Assembly (NCBI GenBank): GCA_023436495.1
Contig: JAEZIT010000045.1
Coordinates: 1 to 61,617, forward strand
Origin: Acidobacteriota bacterium
Lineage (GTDB): Bacteria; Acidobacteriota; Blastocatellia; Pyrinomonadales; Pyrinomonadaceae
Direction of reading: 5' to 3'
Length of the DNA stretch: 61,617 nt
A program made the translations under genes and the position numbers. Below, in pieces: positions 44,801-53,719 of the stretch. Within the stretch, counting starts at the first letter, position 1. Every line of letters begins with the position of its first letter. Under the pieces are notes generated by a model, which worked only from the letters and a program-made list of their open reading frames with translations, was not told the DNA's origin and did no database searches.

Positions 44801-46292
44801 GATAAGTGCCGGCTACCGATTGAAAACCTTCCCGCGATGCGTCACGGCGGATCACTGAGTTTTCATCGATGATCTCGCTGTAGAAGCAGCGGTCGGCTTC
44901 GAAATACTCCATCGCAGTGCGAGTAGCTTGCGCCTGTATCTCGACCGGATCCGACAGGGGACGGAGCGCATCGGAAAGCGCCAATAGAAATTCCTTCTGA
45001 TGCTGGCGGAGCCTGCGGTCCGTGACATCGATGCAGACCCCGTAAAGCCGAACGGCCTTTCCGTCCTTGCCGTATACCGCCTCACCCCGGCCTTCCATCC
45101 ATCGAACGCTGCCATCGCGGTGATAAAAGCGAAAGTCGATGGTATATGGCCTGTGTTCGGTTATCGCTCGTGCTACTTCCTCTCTGAGTTTCTCGCGGTC
45201 GTCTACATGCACCAGTATGTAAAAATCCGCAAGCGTACCCGGAAAGCCGCCCGGTTCTAAACCGAACATTTCTTCGAGTTCAACGCTCCATTTGACATGG
45301 TCCGTCTCGCGGTCGTGTTCCCAGATGCCCATTTTGCCGCTCTGGATCGCCATCGAGCGTATCATCTCGCTCTCACGCAGCGCTCGCTCGACCCGCTTTT
45401 CGTCGGAAATATCCCTTGCGATCTTCGACGCGCCGGTGATCTCTCCGTTGGCGTTACGGATCGGCGAAACCGTCACCGATATCTCGATTTCAGTGCCGTC
45501 CTTTCGGACCCGGACCGTTTCGTAATGCGATAGGTTCTTTCCCGACCGGATCGTGGATAAGATCTCGGCCTCTTCGTCGGCGCGGTCTTTGGGGATGATG
45601 GCCATTATCGGCCTGCCTATCATCTCTTCGGCAGTGTAGCCGAACATCCGCTCGGCGCCCGCATTCCAGCTTGTGACTATCCCGTCCAGCGTTTTGCTCA
45701 CCACCGCGTCTTCCGAAGATTCGACGATCGAGGCCAAAAGCGCGGCCGCTTTTTCGGCTTCTTTCTTTTTTGTGATGTCCCGCTGTGTCCCCCAGACCCG
45801 CAAAAGCAGTCCACCGTCAGTTTCACCGAAGAAGTTGTTGCTGAAATACCTTTCCGTGCCATCCGCTGCCAATTCGTGCGTTTCGACACTATTAAGGCGG
45901 AATCCGTTCTTTACGAATGAGCGCACAGCCTCCAGATTAGCCGCATCGCCGGCGATCCAAAGATCTAAAAGCAGTGTGCCAATGAGTTCATCCGAACAGG
46001 TTAAGCCGTATTGTCGGGCCATTGCGTCGTTGCATTCGGCAAGGTATCCGTGTTTTAGAATGGCTTTGACCAGGTCGTCGACAGGTGAGTCTGTTGGGAT
46101 CGGGACATGGAATTCGCACCTCCAGATCCCTTCGGTGCTTTGTTCGAAGAAGCGGCGATAGCGTTCTTCGCTCTCGCGGAGCATACGCAGTTCATCCGTA
46201 TGCCGTATATGCGGCACTGTCCCTTGCCCGCTGGATTCGTCGCCGCCTTGCGAATCTACGGAGTTACGATCGGATTTATTGTCCTTTTCCAT
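41889..46292 (-). CDS. Large hybrid histidine kinase with about four PAS and three GAF domains and a C-terminal receiver
   Basis: 1467 residues from the ATG at 46292. Module order: PAS (about 30-150), PAS (about 185-300, SSEDAVVSKTLDGIVTSWNAGAERMFGYTAEEMIG), PAS (about 315-430), GAF (about 430-590), GAF (about 615-770), PAS (about 790-900), GAF (about 915-1070), coiled coil, HisKA with HELRTPLNSMLGW, HATPase with N-box NLVQNAIKF and G-boxes DTGVGIS and GLGLGLTLV, then a receiver (LVDDDQDSL, phospho-acceptor Asp in LLISDLGMPEMDG, Lys in HISKP). No membrane segment is seen, so it senses cytosolic signals. No response regulator or target gene is adjacent. Transcribed divergently from dnaK. Confidence 0.92.
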   Translation of the reverse strand: MEKDNKSDRNSVDSQGGDESSGQGTVPHIRHTDELRMLRESEERYRRFFEQSTEGIWRCEFHVPIPTDSPVDDLVKAILKHGYLAECNDAMARQYGLTCSDELIGTLLLDLWIAGDAANLEAVRSFVKNGFRLNSVETHELAADGTERYFSNNFFGETDGGLLLRVWGTQRDITKKKEAEKAAALLASIVESSEDAVVSKTLDGIVTSWNAGAERMFGYTAEEMIGRPIMAIIPKDRADEEAEILSTIRSGKNLSHYETVRVRKDGTEIEISVTVSPIRNANGEITGASKIARDISDEKRVERALRESEMIRSMAIQSGKMGIWEHDRETDHVKWSVELEEMFGLEPGGFPGTLADFYILVHVDDREKLREEVARAITEHRPYTIDFRFYHRDGSVRWMEGRGEAVYGKDGKAVRLYGVCIDVTDRRLRQHQKEFLLALSDALRPLSDPVEIQAQATRTAMEYFEADRCFYSEIIDENSVIRRDASREGFQSVAGTYPLDDLPAVKAAVSAGVPFVVRDARNSDQLDEVFRELCLELKILSFVDVPIVKEGRTVGVFCIAQGTPRDWTQFETVLAEETADRVWATIERARAEEALQINQERMRAQKEALQSAIKGSSLAASLDVLARLVKEETDGEARTAFYIADPNGEKLSPVYGAGDMAESYLREVDGFRIGEDSVACGLAVPMGLPIITPDVRKEPRWASLIELPEKYNVRACWSFPIETRENKWVGTFAMYFRTPREPLPREIELAEIVAQTAGVIINSHIEAENRERAEQSMRSSEERYRTIFESIDEGFCTVRMIFDNAGQPVDYEFLELNPSFERQTGLLDAKGKRIRDILPDHEQYWFDIYGRIARTGDPERFVSEARALGRWYDVYAFRIGMPDEKKVGILFSDVTERKRTEMFVRTMNEIYEIIRTTEVPSELLSKVARSVGTLLSAQRCVFNEVDEDQLLEVPHRDYVRTGTAAGTHKLSEYSTESTALMASGKTVVNEDTKTHPRTVEVYDGTYGPAGERAYIAVPMMREGRWVASFRVSDDVPRKWAKEEVVFVEAVAERTWIAVEKMRIDAALRESQANLEQLLRSAEEARAEAEAANRMKDEFLSILSHELRTPLNSMLGWIRMLRSESLDAELTERALEVIERNTRLQNGLIEDLLDVSRIISGKMKIEREPTDLSKVAKAAVESFGPMVETSTLELTYSAPDVEIPIHGDPLRLQQMIANLVQNAIKFTPKGGRVSVLLQPLGDHVKITVSDTGVGISPDFLPYIFDRFRQADASARRSFSGLGLGLTLVSTIVHLHGGSIRAESGGENQGSKFTILLPLLNGNADAAASMPLAEPDVNLLSGIHILLVDDDQDSLIPIARFLEKQNASVTTAASAKEALEKLGTEKIDLLISDLGMPEMDGHELLERMTEYRTPKGKQIPAIAMTAYVSEDDRQRALAAGFSAHISKPVELDVLMRAIKRVRRRSRSKT

Positions 46293-46422
46293 CGCTGTGA
46301 GAATCTTTCGCGCTAAATACAATTCTTTTGCATTTAGGTAAATACGTCAAGGGAATCCGGAAAATACTGAGGAGTTTCGTGCTATTGCGGCATATACGCC
46401 ATCGGAAAGTGACTGTAATAAA

Positions 46423-46443
46423 CTTGACAATGATACACTCAAG
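46423..46443 (+). promoter_or_regulatory. HAIR-like operator (HspR binding site) upstream of dnaK
   Basis: CTTGACA (46423-46429), a 7-base spacer and ACTCAAG (46437-46443). The HspR consensus is CTTGAGT-N7-ACTCAAG; the right half-site is perfect and the left matches five of seven. It overlaps the -35 and spacer of the dnaK promoter, so repressor binding would block it. An additional CTCAAGTA half-site lies at 46462-46469. The hspR gene closes this operon. Confidence 0.85.
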
Positions 46444-46452
46444 TATTATACT
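46424..46452 (+). promoter_or_regulatory. Sigma-70-type promoter of the dnaK operon
   Basis: TTGACA (46424-46429), exactly 17 bases, then TATACT (46447-46452). The -35 is consensus, and the -10 differs from TATAAT at one position. The start point should be near 46459, giving a leader of about 65 bases with GGAGAG before the ATG. Confidence 0.85.
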
Positions 46453-46523
46453 CTCATCAGGCTCAAGTAAGTATGATATTAGTTGCGGCGAGCAAGTTAT
46501 TCTAAAAAATTGGAGAGTTCAGA

Positions 46524-48470
46524 ATGAGTAAGATCATTGGTATCGATTTAGGAACGACAAACTCTGTCGTTGCCGTTATGGAAGGCGGCGAACCGATCGT
46601 GATCACGAATTCGGAGGGCGGACGCACAACCCCTTCGGTCGTGGCATTTACGAAGGACGGTAACAGGCTCGTCGGACAAGTTGCGAAACGTCAAGCAGTT
46701 ACCAACCCCGAGAACACGCTGTATTCGATCAAGCGTTTCATGGGACGCAAGTTTGACGAGGTCGCGGACGAGATCAAGCAGGTGCCGTTCAAGGTCGAAA
46801 AGGCCGACAACGGCGACGTGCGCATCAACGCCGGCGGCAAACATTCCAGCCCGCCGGAGATCGCGGCGATGATCCTGCAGAAATTGAAGCAGTCAGCCGA
46901 AGACTACCTCGGCAGCAAGGTCGAAAAGGCCGTAATTACGGTTCCTGCGTATTTTAACGACGCACAGCGTCAGGCCACCAAGGATGCCGGCAAGATCGCG
47001 GGCCTCGATGTGCTCCGCATCGTCAACGAACCGACGGCCGCGGCGCTCGCGTACGGCCTCGACAAGAAGAAGGACGAGATCATCGCCGTATTCGACTTCG
47101 GCGGCGGTACGTTCGATATTTCGATCCTCGAGGTCGGTGAAGGCGTCGTTGAGGTCAAATCCACGAACGGCGATACGCATCTTGGCGGTGACGACGTTGA
47201 CGAGGTCTTGATCGACTGGATCATCGACGAATTCAAGAAAGACCAGGGAATTGACCTCCACAACGACAAAATGGCCCTTCAGCGTCTGAAAGAAGCAGCG
47301 GAAAAGGCCAAGGTCGAACTGTCGAGTGCGATGGAGACCGAGATAAACCTGCCGTTTATCACGGCGGACGCATCGGGGCCGAAACACCTCGTAATGAAGC
47401 TCACACGTGCTAAATTCGAGGCCCTTGCCGAACCTATCCTCAAACGCCTTATGCCGCCTGTCGAACAGGCGATCAAGGACGCGGGCCTGACGCCGAAGGA
47501 CATCGAAGAGATCGTTCTCGTCGGCGGTTCGACCCGTATCCCGAAGGTCCAGGAGATGGTCAAGGAATTCTTCGGAAAGGATTCGAACAAATCGGTCAAC
47601 CCGGACGAAGTGGTCGCTCTCGGCGCGGCGGTCCAGGCGGGCGTTCTCGGCGGGGAAAAGACGGATATTCTGCTCCTCGACGTTACGCCGCTTACGCTTG
47701 GCATCGAAACGCTCGGCGGTGTGTTCACACAGATGATCCAGCGCAACACGACGATCCCGACCCGTAAATCGGAGATCTTCTCCACGGCATCCGACAACCA
47801 GACGTCGGTCGAGGTTCACGTGCTCCAGGGCGAACGGCCGATGGCTGCGGATAACAAGACACTCGGTAAATTTCACCTTGTCGGCATTCCGCCGGCACCG
47901 CGCGGCGTACCGCAGGTCGAAGTGACGTTTGATATCGATGCCAACGGCATCGTGAACGTTTCGGCCAAGGACGTCGGCACCGGCCGCGAGCAGAAGATCA
48001 CCATCACGGCATCTTCGGGCTTGTCAAAGGAAGAGATCGACAAGATGATGAAGGACGCCGAATCGCACGCGGGCGAGGACGAGAAGAAAAAGAGCGAGAT
48101 CGAAGCACGCAACCGTCTCGACGGCCTTGTGTATCAGGTTGAAAAGACCTTCAGCGAGAACAAGGACAAGCTCGACGCGGCTGCCAGCGGCGAGATCGAA
48201 ACGGCTATTTCCGAATCGAAGACGGCATTGGCCGGCTCGGACGCGGACGCAATGAACAACGCGTTCGAACGCCTGCAGACGGCTTCGCATAAGATTGCGG
48301 AGGTCCTCTACAGCCAGGCCGGAGCCGCCGGACAAGACGCCGGTGAGACCGGACAGGCCGAACAGGCTTCGTCCGCATCGGCAGGCGCCGAAGGCGACGG
48401 CGGTGCGTCAGCAAGCGACGACAATGTCATCGATGCCGAATATGTCGACGTCGAAGAAGACAAGAAATAA
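46524..48470 (+). CDS. dnaK: Chaperone DnaK (Hsp70)
   Basis: 648 residues. The ATPase domain begins MSKIIGIDLGTTNSVVAVMEG and contains phosphate loops (AVFDFGGGTFDISIL), the EPTAAALAYG segment and VGGSTRIPKVQ. The interdomain linker is DVTPLTLGIETLGG-like and the C-terminus ends in the typical NVIDAEYVDVEEDKK. It folds clients with DnaJ and a nucleotide exchange factor. It is the first gene of dnaK-dnaJ-hspR; unlike the actinobacterial dnaK-grpE-dnaJ-hspR order, grpE is missing between the two, so GrpE must be coded elsewhere. Confidence 0.98.
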   Translation: MSKIIGIDLGTTNSVVAVMEGGEPIVITNSEGGRTTPSVVAFTKDGNRLVGQVAKRQAVTNPENTLYSIKRFMGRKFDEVADEIKQVPFKVEKADNGDVRINAGGKHSSPPEIAAMILQKLKQSAEDYLGSKVEKAVITVPAYFNDAQRQATKDAGKIAGLDVLRIVNEPTAAALAYGLDKKKDEIIAVFDFGGGTFDISILEVGEGVVEVKSTNGDTHLGGDDVDEVLIDWIIDEFKKDQGIDLHNDKMALQRLKEAAEKAKVELSSAMETEINLPFITADASGPKHLVMKLTRAKFEALAEPILKRLMPPVEQAIKDAGLTPKDIEEIVLVGGSTRIPKVQEMVKEFFGKDSNKSVNPDEVVALGAAVQAGVLGGEKTDILLLDVTPLTLGIETLGGVFTQMIQRNTTIPTRKSEIFSTASDNQTSVEVHVLQGERPMAADNKTLGKFHLVGIPPAPRGVPQVEVTFDIDANGIVNVSAKDVGTGREQKITITASSGLSKEEIDKMMKDAESHAGEDEKKKSEIEARNRLDGLVYQVEKTFSENKDKLDAAASGEIETAISESKTALAGSDADAMNNAFERLQTASHKIAEVLYSQAGAAGQDAGETGQAEQASSASAGAEGDGGASASDDNVIDAEYVDVEEDKK

Positions 48471-48487
48471 GTCGGCAGGGAAGTGAT

Positions 48488-48532
48488 GAGGGACAAGGGA
48501 AGAGGATATACTAACCTGGTCCCTTGTCCCTC
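48488..48532 (+). other. Perfect 13-base inverted repeat between dnaK and dnaJ
   Basis: GAGGGACAAGGGA (48488-48500) and TCCCTTGTCCCTC (48520-48532) enclose a 19-base loop, and a further partial copy TTGTCCCT follows at about 48540. No T-run follows, so it is not a standard terminator. It could be an mRNA processing or stability hairpin that sets the dnaK:dnaJ ratio. Confidence 0.75.
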
Positions 48533-48554
48533 AAAACTTTGTCCCTAACTTAAG

Positions 48555-49724
48555 ATGGCAAAAAAGGATTATTACCAGATACTCGGCATCAAAAAGGATG
48601 CGAAAGCGGACGAGATAAAGAAATCGTACCGCAAGCTCGCGCGTAAATATCACCCGGACGTAAATCCGAACGATAAGACTGCCGAGGAAAAGTTCAAAGA
48701 GGTCCAGGAGGCCTACGATGTTCTTTCCGACGAGAAAAAACGCAAGGTCTTCGACCGCTTCGGATATTACAACGACAATCTCGACGCCGACGCTCCGTTC
48801 GGCGCCGGTGCGGCCGGCGGAGCAGGAGCCGGTGGATTCGATTTTTCGGGGTTTCAGTGGGATACGGGCGGATCAAGCTCGTCGTCCGGTTCGAGCTTTC
48901 GCGATATCTTCTCGGATCTCTTCGGAGGCGGCGGGGGCGCGGGTACGCGTCGTGAACCGGAACCGCCGCGGCCTCTGCCGAAAAAGGGAAGGGATATCGA
49001 GATACCGCTCGCGCTTAGCTTTGAAGAAGCCTTCAGCGGCCTGACGACGAATATCACGGTCAACCGCTCCGAGCAGTGCTCGCGATGCCAGGGTGCAGGC
49101 GACACCGGCGGGCCGGTAGTCACTTGCACGACCTGCAAAGGCACCGGCCAGGTAATGCGTACCGGCGGACGGCTCCAGTTTTCACAGCCGTGTCCGGATT
49201 GCAACGGAACAGGCCGCCGACGCACGCCGTGTTCGCTCTGCAACGGTAAGGGCGTAACGCCGAAGACCGAGCAGGTCAAGATCCGCATTCCGGCCGGCGT
49301 CGACACCGGTTCGCGTGTGCGCATACCGAAAAAAGGCCACGGCGGACGCCTCGGCGCGGAACCCGGCGACCTCTATATTTTGACCAACGTAGGAAAACAT
49401 AAATTTCTCGAACGCAAGGGCGACAATATTTACGTGACCGTGCCGATCACAGTGCCCGAAGCCGCCTTAGGCGCACGTATCGAGGTGCCGACGGTCGAAG
49501 GAAAGGCTCAACTAAAGATCCCGCCCGGGACGGAAAGCGGCCAAAAATTCCGCCTGCGCGAACGCGGTTTCCCGAGCCTCAGAAACCCGAGCCTTCGCGG
49601 CGACCAATTCGTCGAAGTAAAGATCTCATTGCCGAAGATCCTCTCCGAAGAGACGAAACAGGCGTTGCGTGAATTTCAGAAACTTAATCCGGACAGCCCG
49701 CGAAAGGTGATGGGGCTGGAGTGA
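48555..49724 (+). CDS. dnaJ: Chaperone DnaJ (Hsp40, type I)
   Basis: 389 residues. The J domain (1-70) has the HPD motif in RKYHPDVNPND. A Gly/Phe-rich and Ser-rich linker follows (about 80-140), then four CxxCxGxG zinc repeats (CSRCQGAG, CTTCKGTG, CPDCNGTG, CSLCNGKG) and the C-terminal substrate-binding domains (IPAGVDTGSRVRIPKKGHGG...). DnaJ delivers clients to DnaK and stimulates its ATPase. It lies between dnaK and the HspR gene, 28 bases before the latter. Confidence 0.97.
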   Translation: MAKKDYYQILGIKKDAKADEIKKSYRKLARKYHPDVNPNDKTAEEKFKEVQEAYDVLSDEKKRKVFDRFGYYNDNLDADAPFGAGAAGGAGAGGFDFSGFQWDTGGSSSSSGSSFRDIFSDLFGGGGGAGTRREPEPPRPLPKKGRDIEIPLALSFEEAFSGLTTNITVNRSEQCSRCQGAGDTGGPVVTCTTCKGTGQVMRTGGRLQFSQPCPDCNGTGRRRTPCSLCNGKGVTPKTEQVKIRIPAGVDTGSRVRIPKKGHGGRLGAEPGDLYILTNVGKHKFLERKGDNIYVTVPITVPEAALGARIEVPTVEGKAQLKIPPGTESGQKFRLRERGFPSLRNPSLRGDQFVEVKISLPKILSEETKQALREFQKLNPDSPRKVMGLE

Positions 49725-49752
49725 AAAGTTAGAGGAGGAAAGGTTTTAGTTA

Positions 49753-50139
49753 GTGAAGAAGCGCGTTAAAACTTATACCATCAGTGCCGTTGCGGAACTC
49801 TATGAGATACATCCGCAGACGCTGCGCCTGTACGAACGCGAAGGCCTGCTAAAGCCGTCGCGTTCGGTTGGAAACACACGCCTTTACGAGGACTCCGACC
49901 TCGAACGCCTCGAGATCATTCTCTCGCTCACGCGCGAACTCGGCGTCAATCTTGCCGGTGTCGAGATCATCCTGAACATGCGTGAAAAGATGGACGCGAT
50001 GCAGCGCGAGTTCGAGCGCTTTTTCGATTATCTTCGCAATCACGCCGGTGAATTTTCAAGGCCGCAAGGTTCCGAAAACCCGACCGATGCACTTATGCCC
50101 GTCTCGCGCTTTCGCCGCGTACGGGAAATGGAAGAGTAA
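49753..50139 (+). CDS. hspR: MerR-family heat-shock repressor HspR
   Basis: 128 residues, starting at GTG after AGGAGG-like bases. The MerR winged helix-turn-helix (about 8-75: YTISAVAELYEIHPQTLRLYEREGLLKPSRSVGNTRLYEDSDLERL) is followed by a short helical tail. HspR-type proteins bind HAIR sites and use DnaK as co-repressor, releasing the operon when DnaK is titrated by unfolded protein. The HAIR-like site upstream of dnaK and the position at the operon end both support this identity over a metal-responsive MerR; there are no effector-binding Cys residues. Confidence 0.9.
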   Translation: MKKRVKTYTISAVAELYEIHPQTLRLYEREGLLKPSRSVGNTRLYEDSDLERLEIILSLTRELGVNLAGVEIILNMREKMDAMQREFERFFDYLRNHAGEFSRPQGSENPTDALMPVSRFRRVREMEE

Positions 50140-50327
50140 AAGACAAAGCAAGAATTTGAAAACAGAGCACTTCAACGGCCTCACTCCCATACGGCGCTGC
50201 CTCTAAGGCTTTCTCCACATTTCTCCAATATTAAATTACCCGCCGCCGTGCTTTACATTCCCTCGTCCTTCGTGCAAAATACCGCCTTTTCAGCCCTGAC
50301 TATTCCACAAATTTGAGGAGTCTATCA

Positions 50328-53300
50328 ATGAGTTTTCCCACTGGAAAATATTTATTTTCAATACTATCCGTCTGTCTTTTTTTCGCCGCTTTTAACATAA
50401 ACGCACAGGACCTCGATGACGTCACGATCACCGGCAGGATCATCGATTCCAACGGCCTCGCCATCGCCGGAGCGTCCGTAACCGCCACCGAAATTCAAAC
50501 CGGCGCGGCCCGCAGCGTCACCGCTAATGAGGACGGCGTTTACCGCCTGATCGAACTTCGCCCCGGTATTTATAGGGTGAAGGCGTCGTCCACCGGTTTC
50601 GGAGCCAAGGAGCGTGTAGATCTGCAAACCGTTTCCGGCCAGAATCTGCGGCTCGATTTCCAACTCGCTCCCGCCGACGTACAGGCCGAAGCGACCGTCA
50701 CGGTTACCGAAGACGACGCGCCCGCCGTTGATACTGCGCGGGCCATCGTCGGCGGCACGGTCGGCCAGCGCGAAATGGAGGAACTTCCCAGCATTGACCG
50801 CAATCCGCTCGATTTCGTTTTTACTCTCGGCGGCGTTTCGGAAGAGGCTTTGTCCACCCGCGATCTCGCGTCCGACCGCGGCCAGCGCGGCGATGCGATT
50901 CCCGGGACCACGCCCGAAGAATCCGGCGTTTTCGCTCTATCGGGCGGCGCGGCCTATTCGAACAACATCACGATCGACGGGCTCGATAACAACGATGACC
51001 GCACAGCCGGTTTCCGCTTCACGCCGTCCATCGACGCGATCGCCGAGACCCAGGTCATCACGAACCAGTTCTCCGCAGAATACGGACGTGCCTCCGGCGG
51101 CCGCGTCAATCTTCGCACACGCGGCGGCACCAACAACTTCCGCGGCCGTGCATATATGTATTTCCGCGACGATAATCTGAACGCGAACACCTGGAACAAC
51201 AATCGCCGCGATATTCCGCGGGCGCCGTTCACGAATTACAACCCCGGATTCACGTTCGGCGGCCCGATCTGGAAGAACAAGCTATATTTCTTCTCTGCTT
51301 ACGAATACGACAAGATCCAGGAAGACACGATCATCGACGTTTACGTTCCTGTCAACAACCAATCGAATTTCCAACTGCCCGCGCCGACCCATCCGCAGCA
51401 GGCTATCCGTTCGAATACAGGCACCAACTTCATAATGGTCGCGCCGTACATCGCATTTGCCGACACCCCGGCGAAAAAGCACATTTTCTCGACTCGCATC
51501 GATTGGAACGCTAACGAAAAGAACAGCTTTGCGTTCTCCTACCAGCTCGGCCGTTCGAGCGATCTTCGCTCGTTCAGCGGCACGAACCGGCTCGCAGACG
51601 CCCTGATCGGGCGCGTCCGCAATTCCGACGCGTTCAACGCTACGCATAACCTCGTCGCCTCGTCGAACGTCGTTAACCAGCTCCGTTTTCAATATTCGCG
51701 CCTTCGTCCCAATTCGACGCCGAGCGCCGGTGCCGATGCTCCCGTAATTCTTATCAGCGGTTTCCGCGCGCCGAACGAAACGTCGAACGCGACGCAGATA
51801 TACAGCGCATCGACCACGGGTTCGAACGACCGCGAAGAGGACCGGTGGCAGGTCCAGGACACGCTGACCTGGGTCAAGGGAAGCCACAATATTAAATTCG
51901 GCGGCGATTTTCATCGCGTCGATTCGCATTATTTCGATCGGTTCGACGTTACGGGAACTTACCGTTTTTCGAATTTCTACTTCTTTAACCTAAATTCCGT
52001 CTCGTTCTTTTCGCAGAATTTCAATACGGAATCCGACGTAAAGAACGACTATTTCGGGGCGTTTGTCCACGACGATTGGCGCGTACGCCCGAATTTGACC
52101 ATCGGTATGGGCCTTCGCTACGAACGCGAATCGGTCATCGACGACAACAATAATTGGGGCCCGCGCGTCTCCGCCGCGTGGAACCCGTTCAAGGGCGACA
52201 AGACCGTCATACGTTTCGGCGCCGGCATTTTCTACAACCGCGTTCTGCTCCGCACGATCGACGATTTCACGTCGGGTTCGCAGGAGCTTCGTTTCGATTC
52301 CGGCAGCGTCAACGTCCCGGCCGGCACGTCCATAAATGCGGCGATCATCCGAGATTTTCTCAGTACGCAGTTTCCCAATCGCCTGACGCTCGATACGATG
52401 GTCCCGGTCAACGCGACCCAGAGCTTTTCGGTCCGCGACCTCTCGCGCGGCGGCGAAGCATTCCGCAGCCTCGAACCTGGCATCAAGATCCCCGAAAGCT
52501 ATCAGCTAAATATCGGCTTCGAACGCGAACTGTCGAAAGGCCTCGTCTTCGAAACCAACGTCACGTGGAACAAGACCGCGCACCTCTGGCGCGAGTACAA
52601 CCCGAACGCGCCGGTCATGCCCGCGGGCGTCACCGACCGCAACAGCGACGGCCAGGTCACGTGGACCGATTACCTTTTGGGCATCAACACCGGCTCGACA
52701 CGGTTCGAGCTCGGCCTGCCTACGGCTTCCGACACGCGCGTTGACGCCGGCATCACCTATGTCAACCTGAATTCGCAGAACAACAACGACACCTGCACGT
52801 CGCCGACCACCAGCCCGATCTGCCGAGCGCTTGCCGCTATTCAGCAGTTTCGGCCGATCCGCGTCGGGCTCAACGAACAAATGGAACGTGTCGCGTCGAT
52901 CGGGAACAGCCGCTACATCGGCGCCACGTTCGAGCTTCGCAAACGCTACGGCCAATGGGGCCACGGCTTCGGCGGTTCGATGCGGTTTGCCTATACGCTT
53001 GCCAGCACAAAGGACGACGGCATCGTCAACACATCCGAATCGACAATGCCGGGCGACTTCGACCGCGAATGGTCGCGCAGCCTGCTCGACCGCCGTCACC
53101 GCATCGCTTTGTCAGGCGTTTTCGATACGCCGAACTGGCTGGGCAAACTTCGCTTTTCGCCGATCTTCCGTTTTGGTTCCAGTGCTCCCTTCAACCTGTC
53201 TATCGGCGGCAATGACCGCAACCTCGACGACATCAGCAACGACCGGCCGAACTTCAGCGGCGACCTCAGCGAGGTCGATTGGCGGCGGTTCAGTTCGTCA

Positions 53301-53666
53301 TATCCGGCGACGCTCGCGAACCAATTCTCGCTCGCGCCGATCGGATCGCCCGGCAACCTGCCGCGAAACGCCGGCACAGGGCCGCGGTACTACATCTTCG
53401 ACCTGAACGTCACGCGCACATTCAAGCTGACCGAACGCATGCGGCTTCGCCCGTCTGTCGAATTCGGCAATATCCTGAACATGGCGGTGTTCAGCTTCGG
53501 CTCGAATTTCATCGACTTTGCGGACCTCAACGTCGCTGACCTTGCCGGCCCCGGCGCCACCGAAGCACAGCGCAACGCCCAGGCCGCCGCCCGCGACCGC
53601 TTTCTGGTCCCGACGCGAACATACCGCCCGCGCCAGGTCCGGTTCGGATTGAGGTTCGATTTTTAA
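50328..53666 (+). CDS. Oar-like TonB-dependent receptor with N-terminal carboxypeptidase-regulatory domain
   Basis: About 1112 residues from the ATG at 50328, which has GAGGAG upstream; earlier start codons fit worse. A signal peptide (FSILSVCLFFAAFNINAQ) precedes a carboxypeptidase-regulatory-like domain (about 30-110: DVTITGRIIDSNGLAIAGASVTATE...LRPGIYRVKASSTGFG). The plug follows (about 150-260: ELPSIDRNPLDFVFTLGGV, NNITIDGLDNNDDRTAGFRFTP, QFSAEYGRASGGRVNLRTRGGTN), then a barrel ending in PRQVRFGLRFDF, with a terminal Phe as expected for a BAM substrate. It is a distant paralogue of the receptor at 14147. Ligand unknown. Confidence 0.93.
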   Translation: MSFPTGKYLFSILSVCLFFAAFNINAQDLDDVTITGRIIDSNGLAIAGASVTATEIQTGAARSVTANEDGVYRLIELRPGIYRVKASSTGFGAKERVDLQTVSGQNLRLDFQLAPADVQAEATVTVTEDDAPAVDTARAIVGGTVGQREMEELPSIDRNPLDFVFTLGGVSEEALSTRDLASDRGQRGDAIPGTTPEESGVFALSGGAAYSNNITIDGLDNNDDRTAGFRFTPSIDAIAETQVITNQFSAEYGRASGGRVNLRTRGGTNNFRGRAYMYFRDDNLNANTWNNNRRDIPRAPFTNYNPGFTFGGPIWKNKLYFFSAYEYDKIQEDTIIDVYVPVNNQSNFQLPAPTHPQQAIRSNTGTNFIMVAPYIAFADTPAKKHIFSTRIDWNANEKNSFAFSYQLGRSSDLRSFSGTNRLADALIGRVRNSDAFNATHNLVASSNVVNQLRFQYSRLRPNSTPSAGADAPVILISGFRAPNETSNATQIYSASTTGSNDREEDRWQVQDTLTWVKGSHNIKFGGDFHRVDSHYFDRFDVTGTYRFSNFYFFNLNSVSFFSQNFNTESDVKNDYFGAFVHDDWRVRPNLTIGMGLRYERESVIDDNNNWGPRVSAAWNPFKGDKTVIRFGAGIFYNRVLLRTIDDFTSGSQELRFDSGSVNVPAGTSINAAIIRDFLSTQFPNRLTLDTMVPVNATQSFSVRDLSRGGEAFRSLEPGIKIPESYQLNIGFERELSKGLVFETNVTWNKTAHLWREYNPNAPVMPAGVTDRNSDGQVTWTDYLLGINTGSTRFELGLPTASDTRVDAGITYVNLNSQNNNDTCTSPTTSPICRALAAIQQFRPIRVGLNEQMERVASIGNSRYIGATFELRKRYGQWGHGFGGSMRFAYTLASTKDDGIVNTSESTMPGDFDREWSRSLLDRRHRIALSGVFDTPNWLGKLRFSPIFRFGSSAPFNLSIGGNDRNLDDISNDRPNFSGDLSEVDWRRFSSSYPATLANQFSLAPIGSPGNLPRNAGTGPRYYIFDLNVTRTFKLTERMRLRPSVEFGNILNMAVFSFGSNFIDFADLNVADLAGPGATEAQRNAQAAARDRFLVPTRTYRPRQVRFGLRFDF

Positions 53667-53719
53667 GCTGTCCGACAAACTCCGGTTTGTTGTTGTCTTA
53701 TCTCAATTGCGGCTGGCTT

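Noticed and set aside
46893..47876. Antisense open frame of 327 codons inside dnaK
   Set aside because: A well-known type of shadow opposite dnaK caused by codon bias; no ribosome-binding site or domain.
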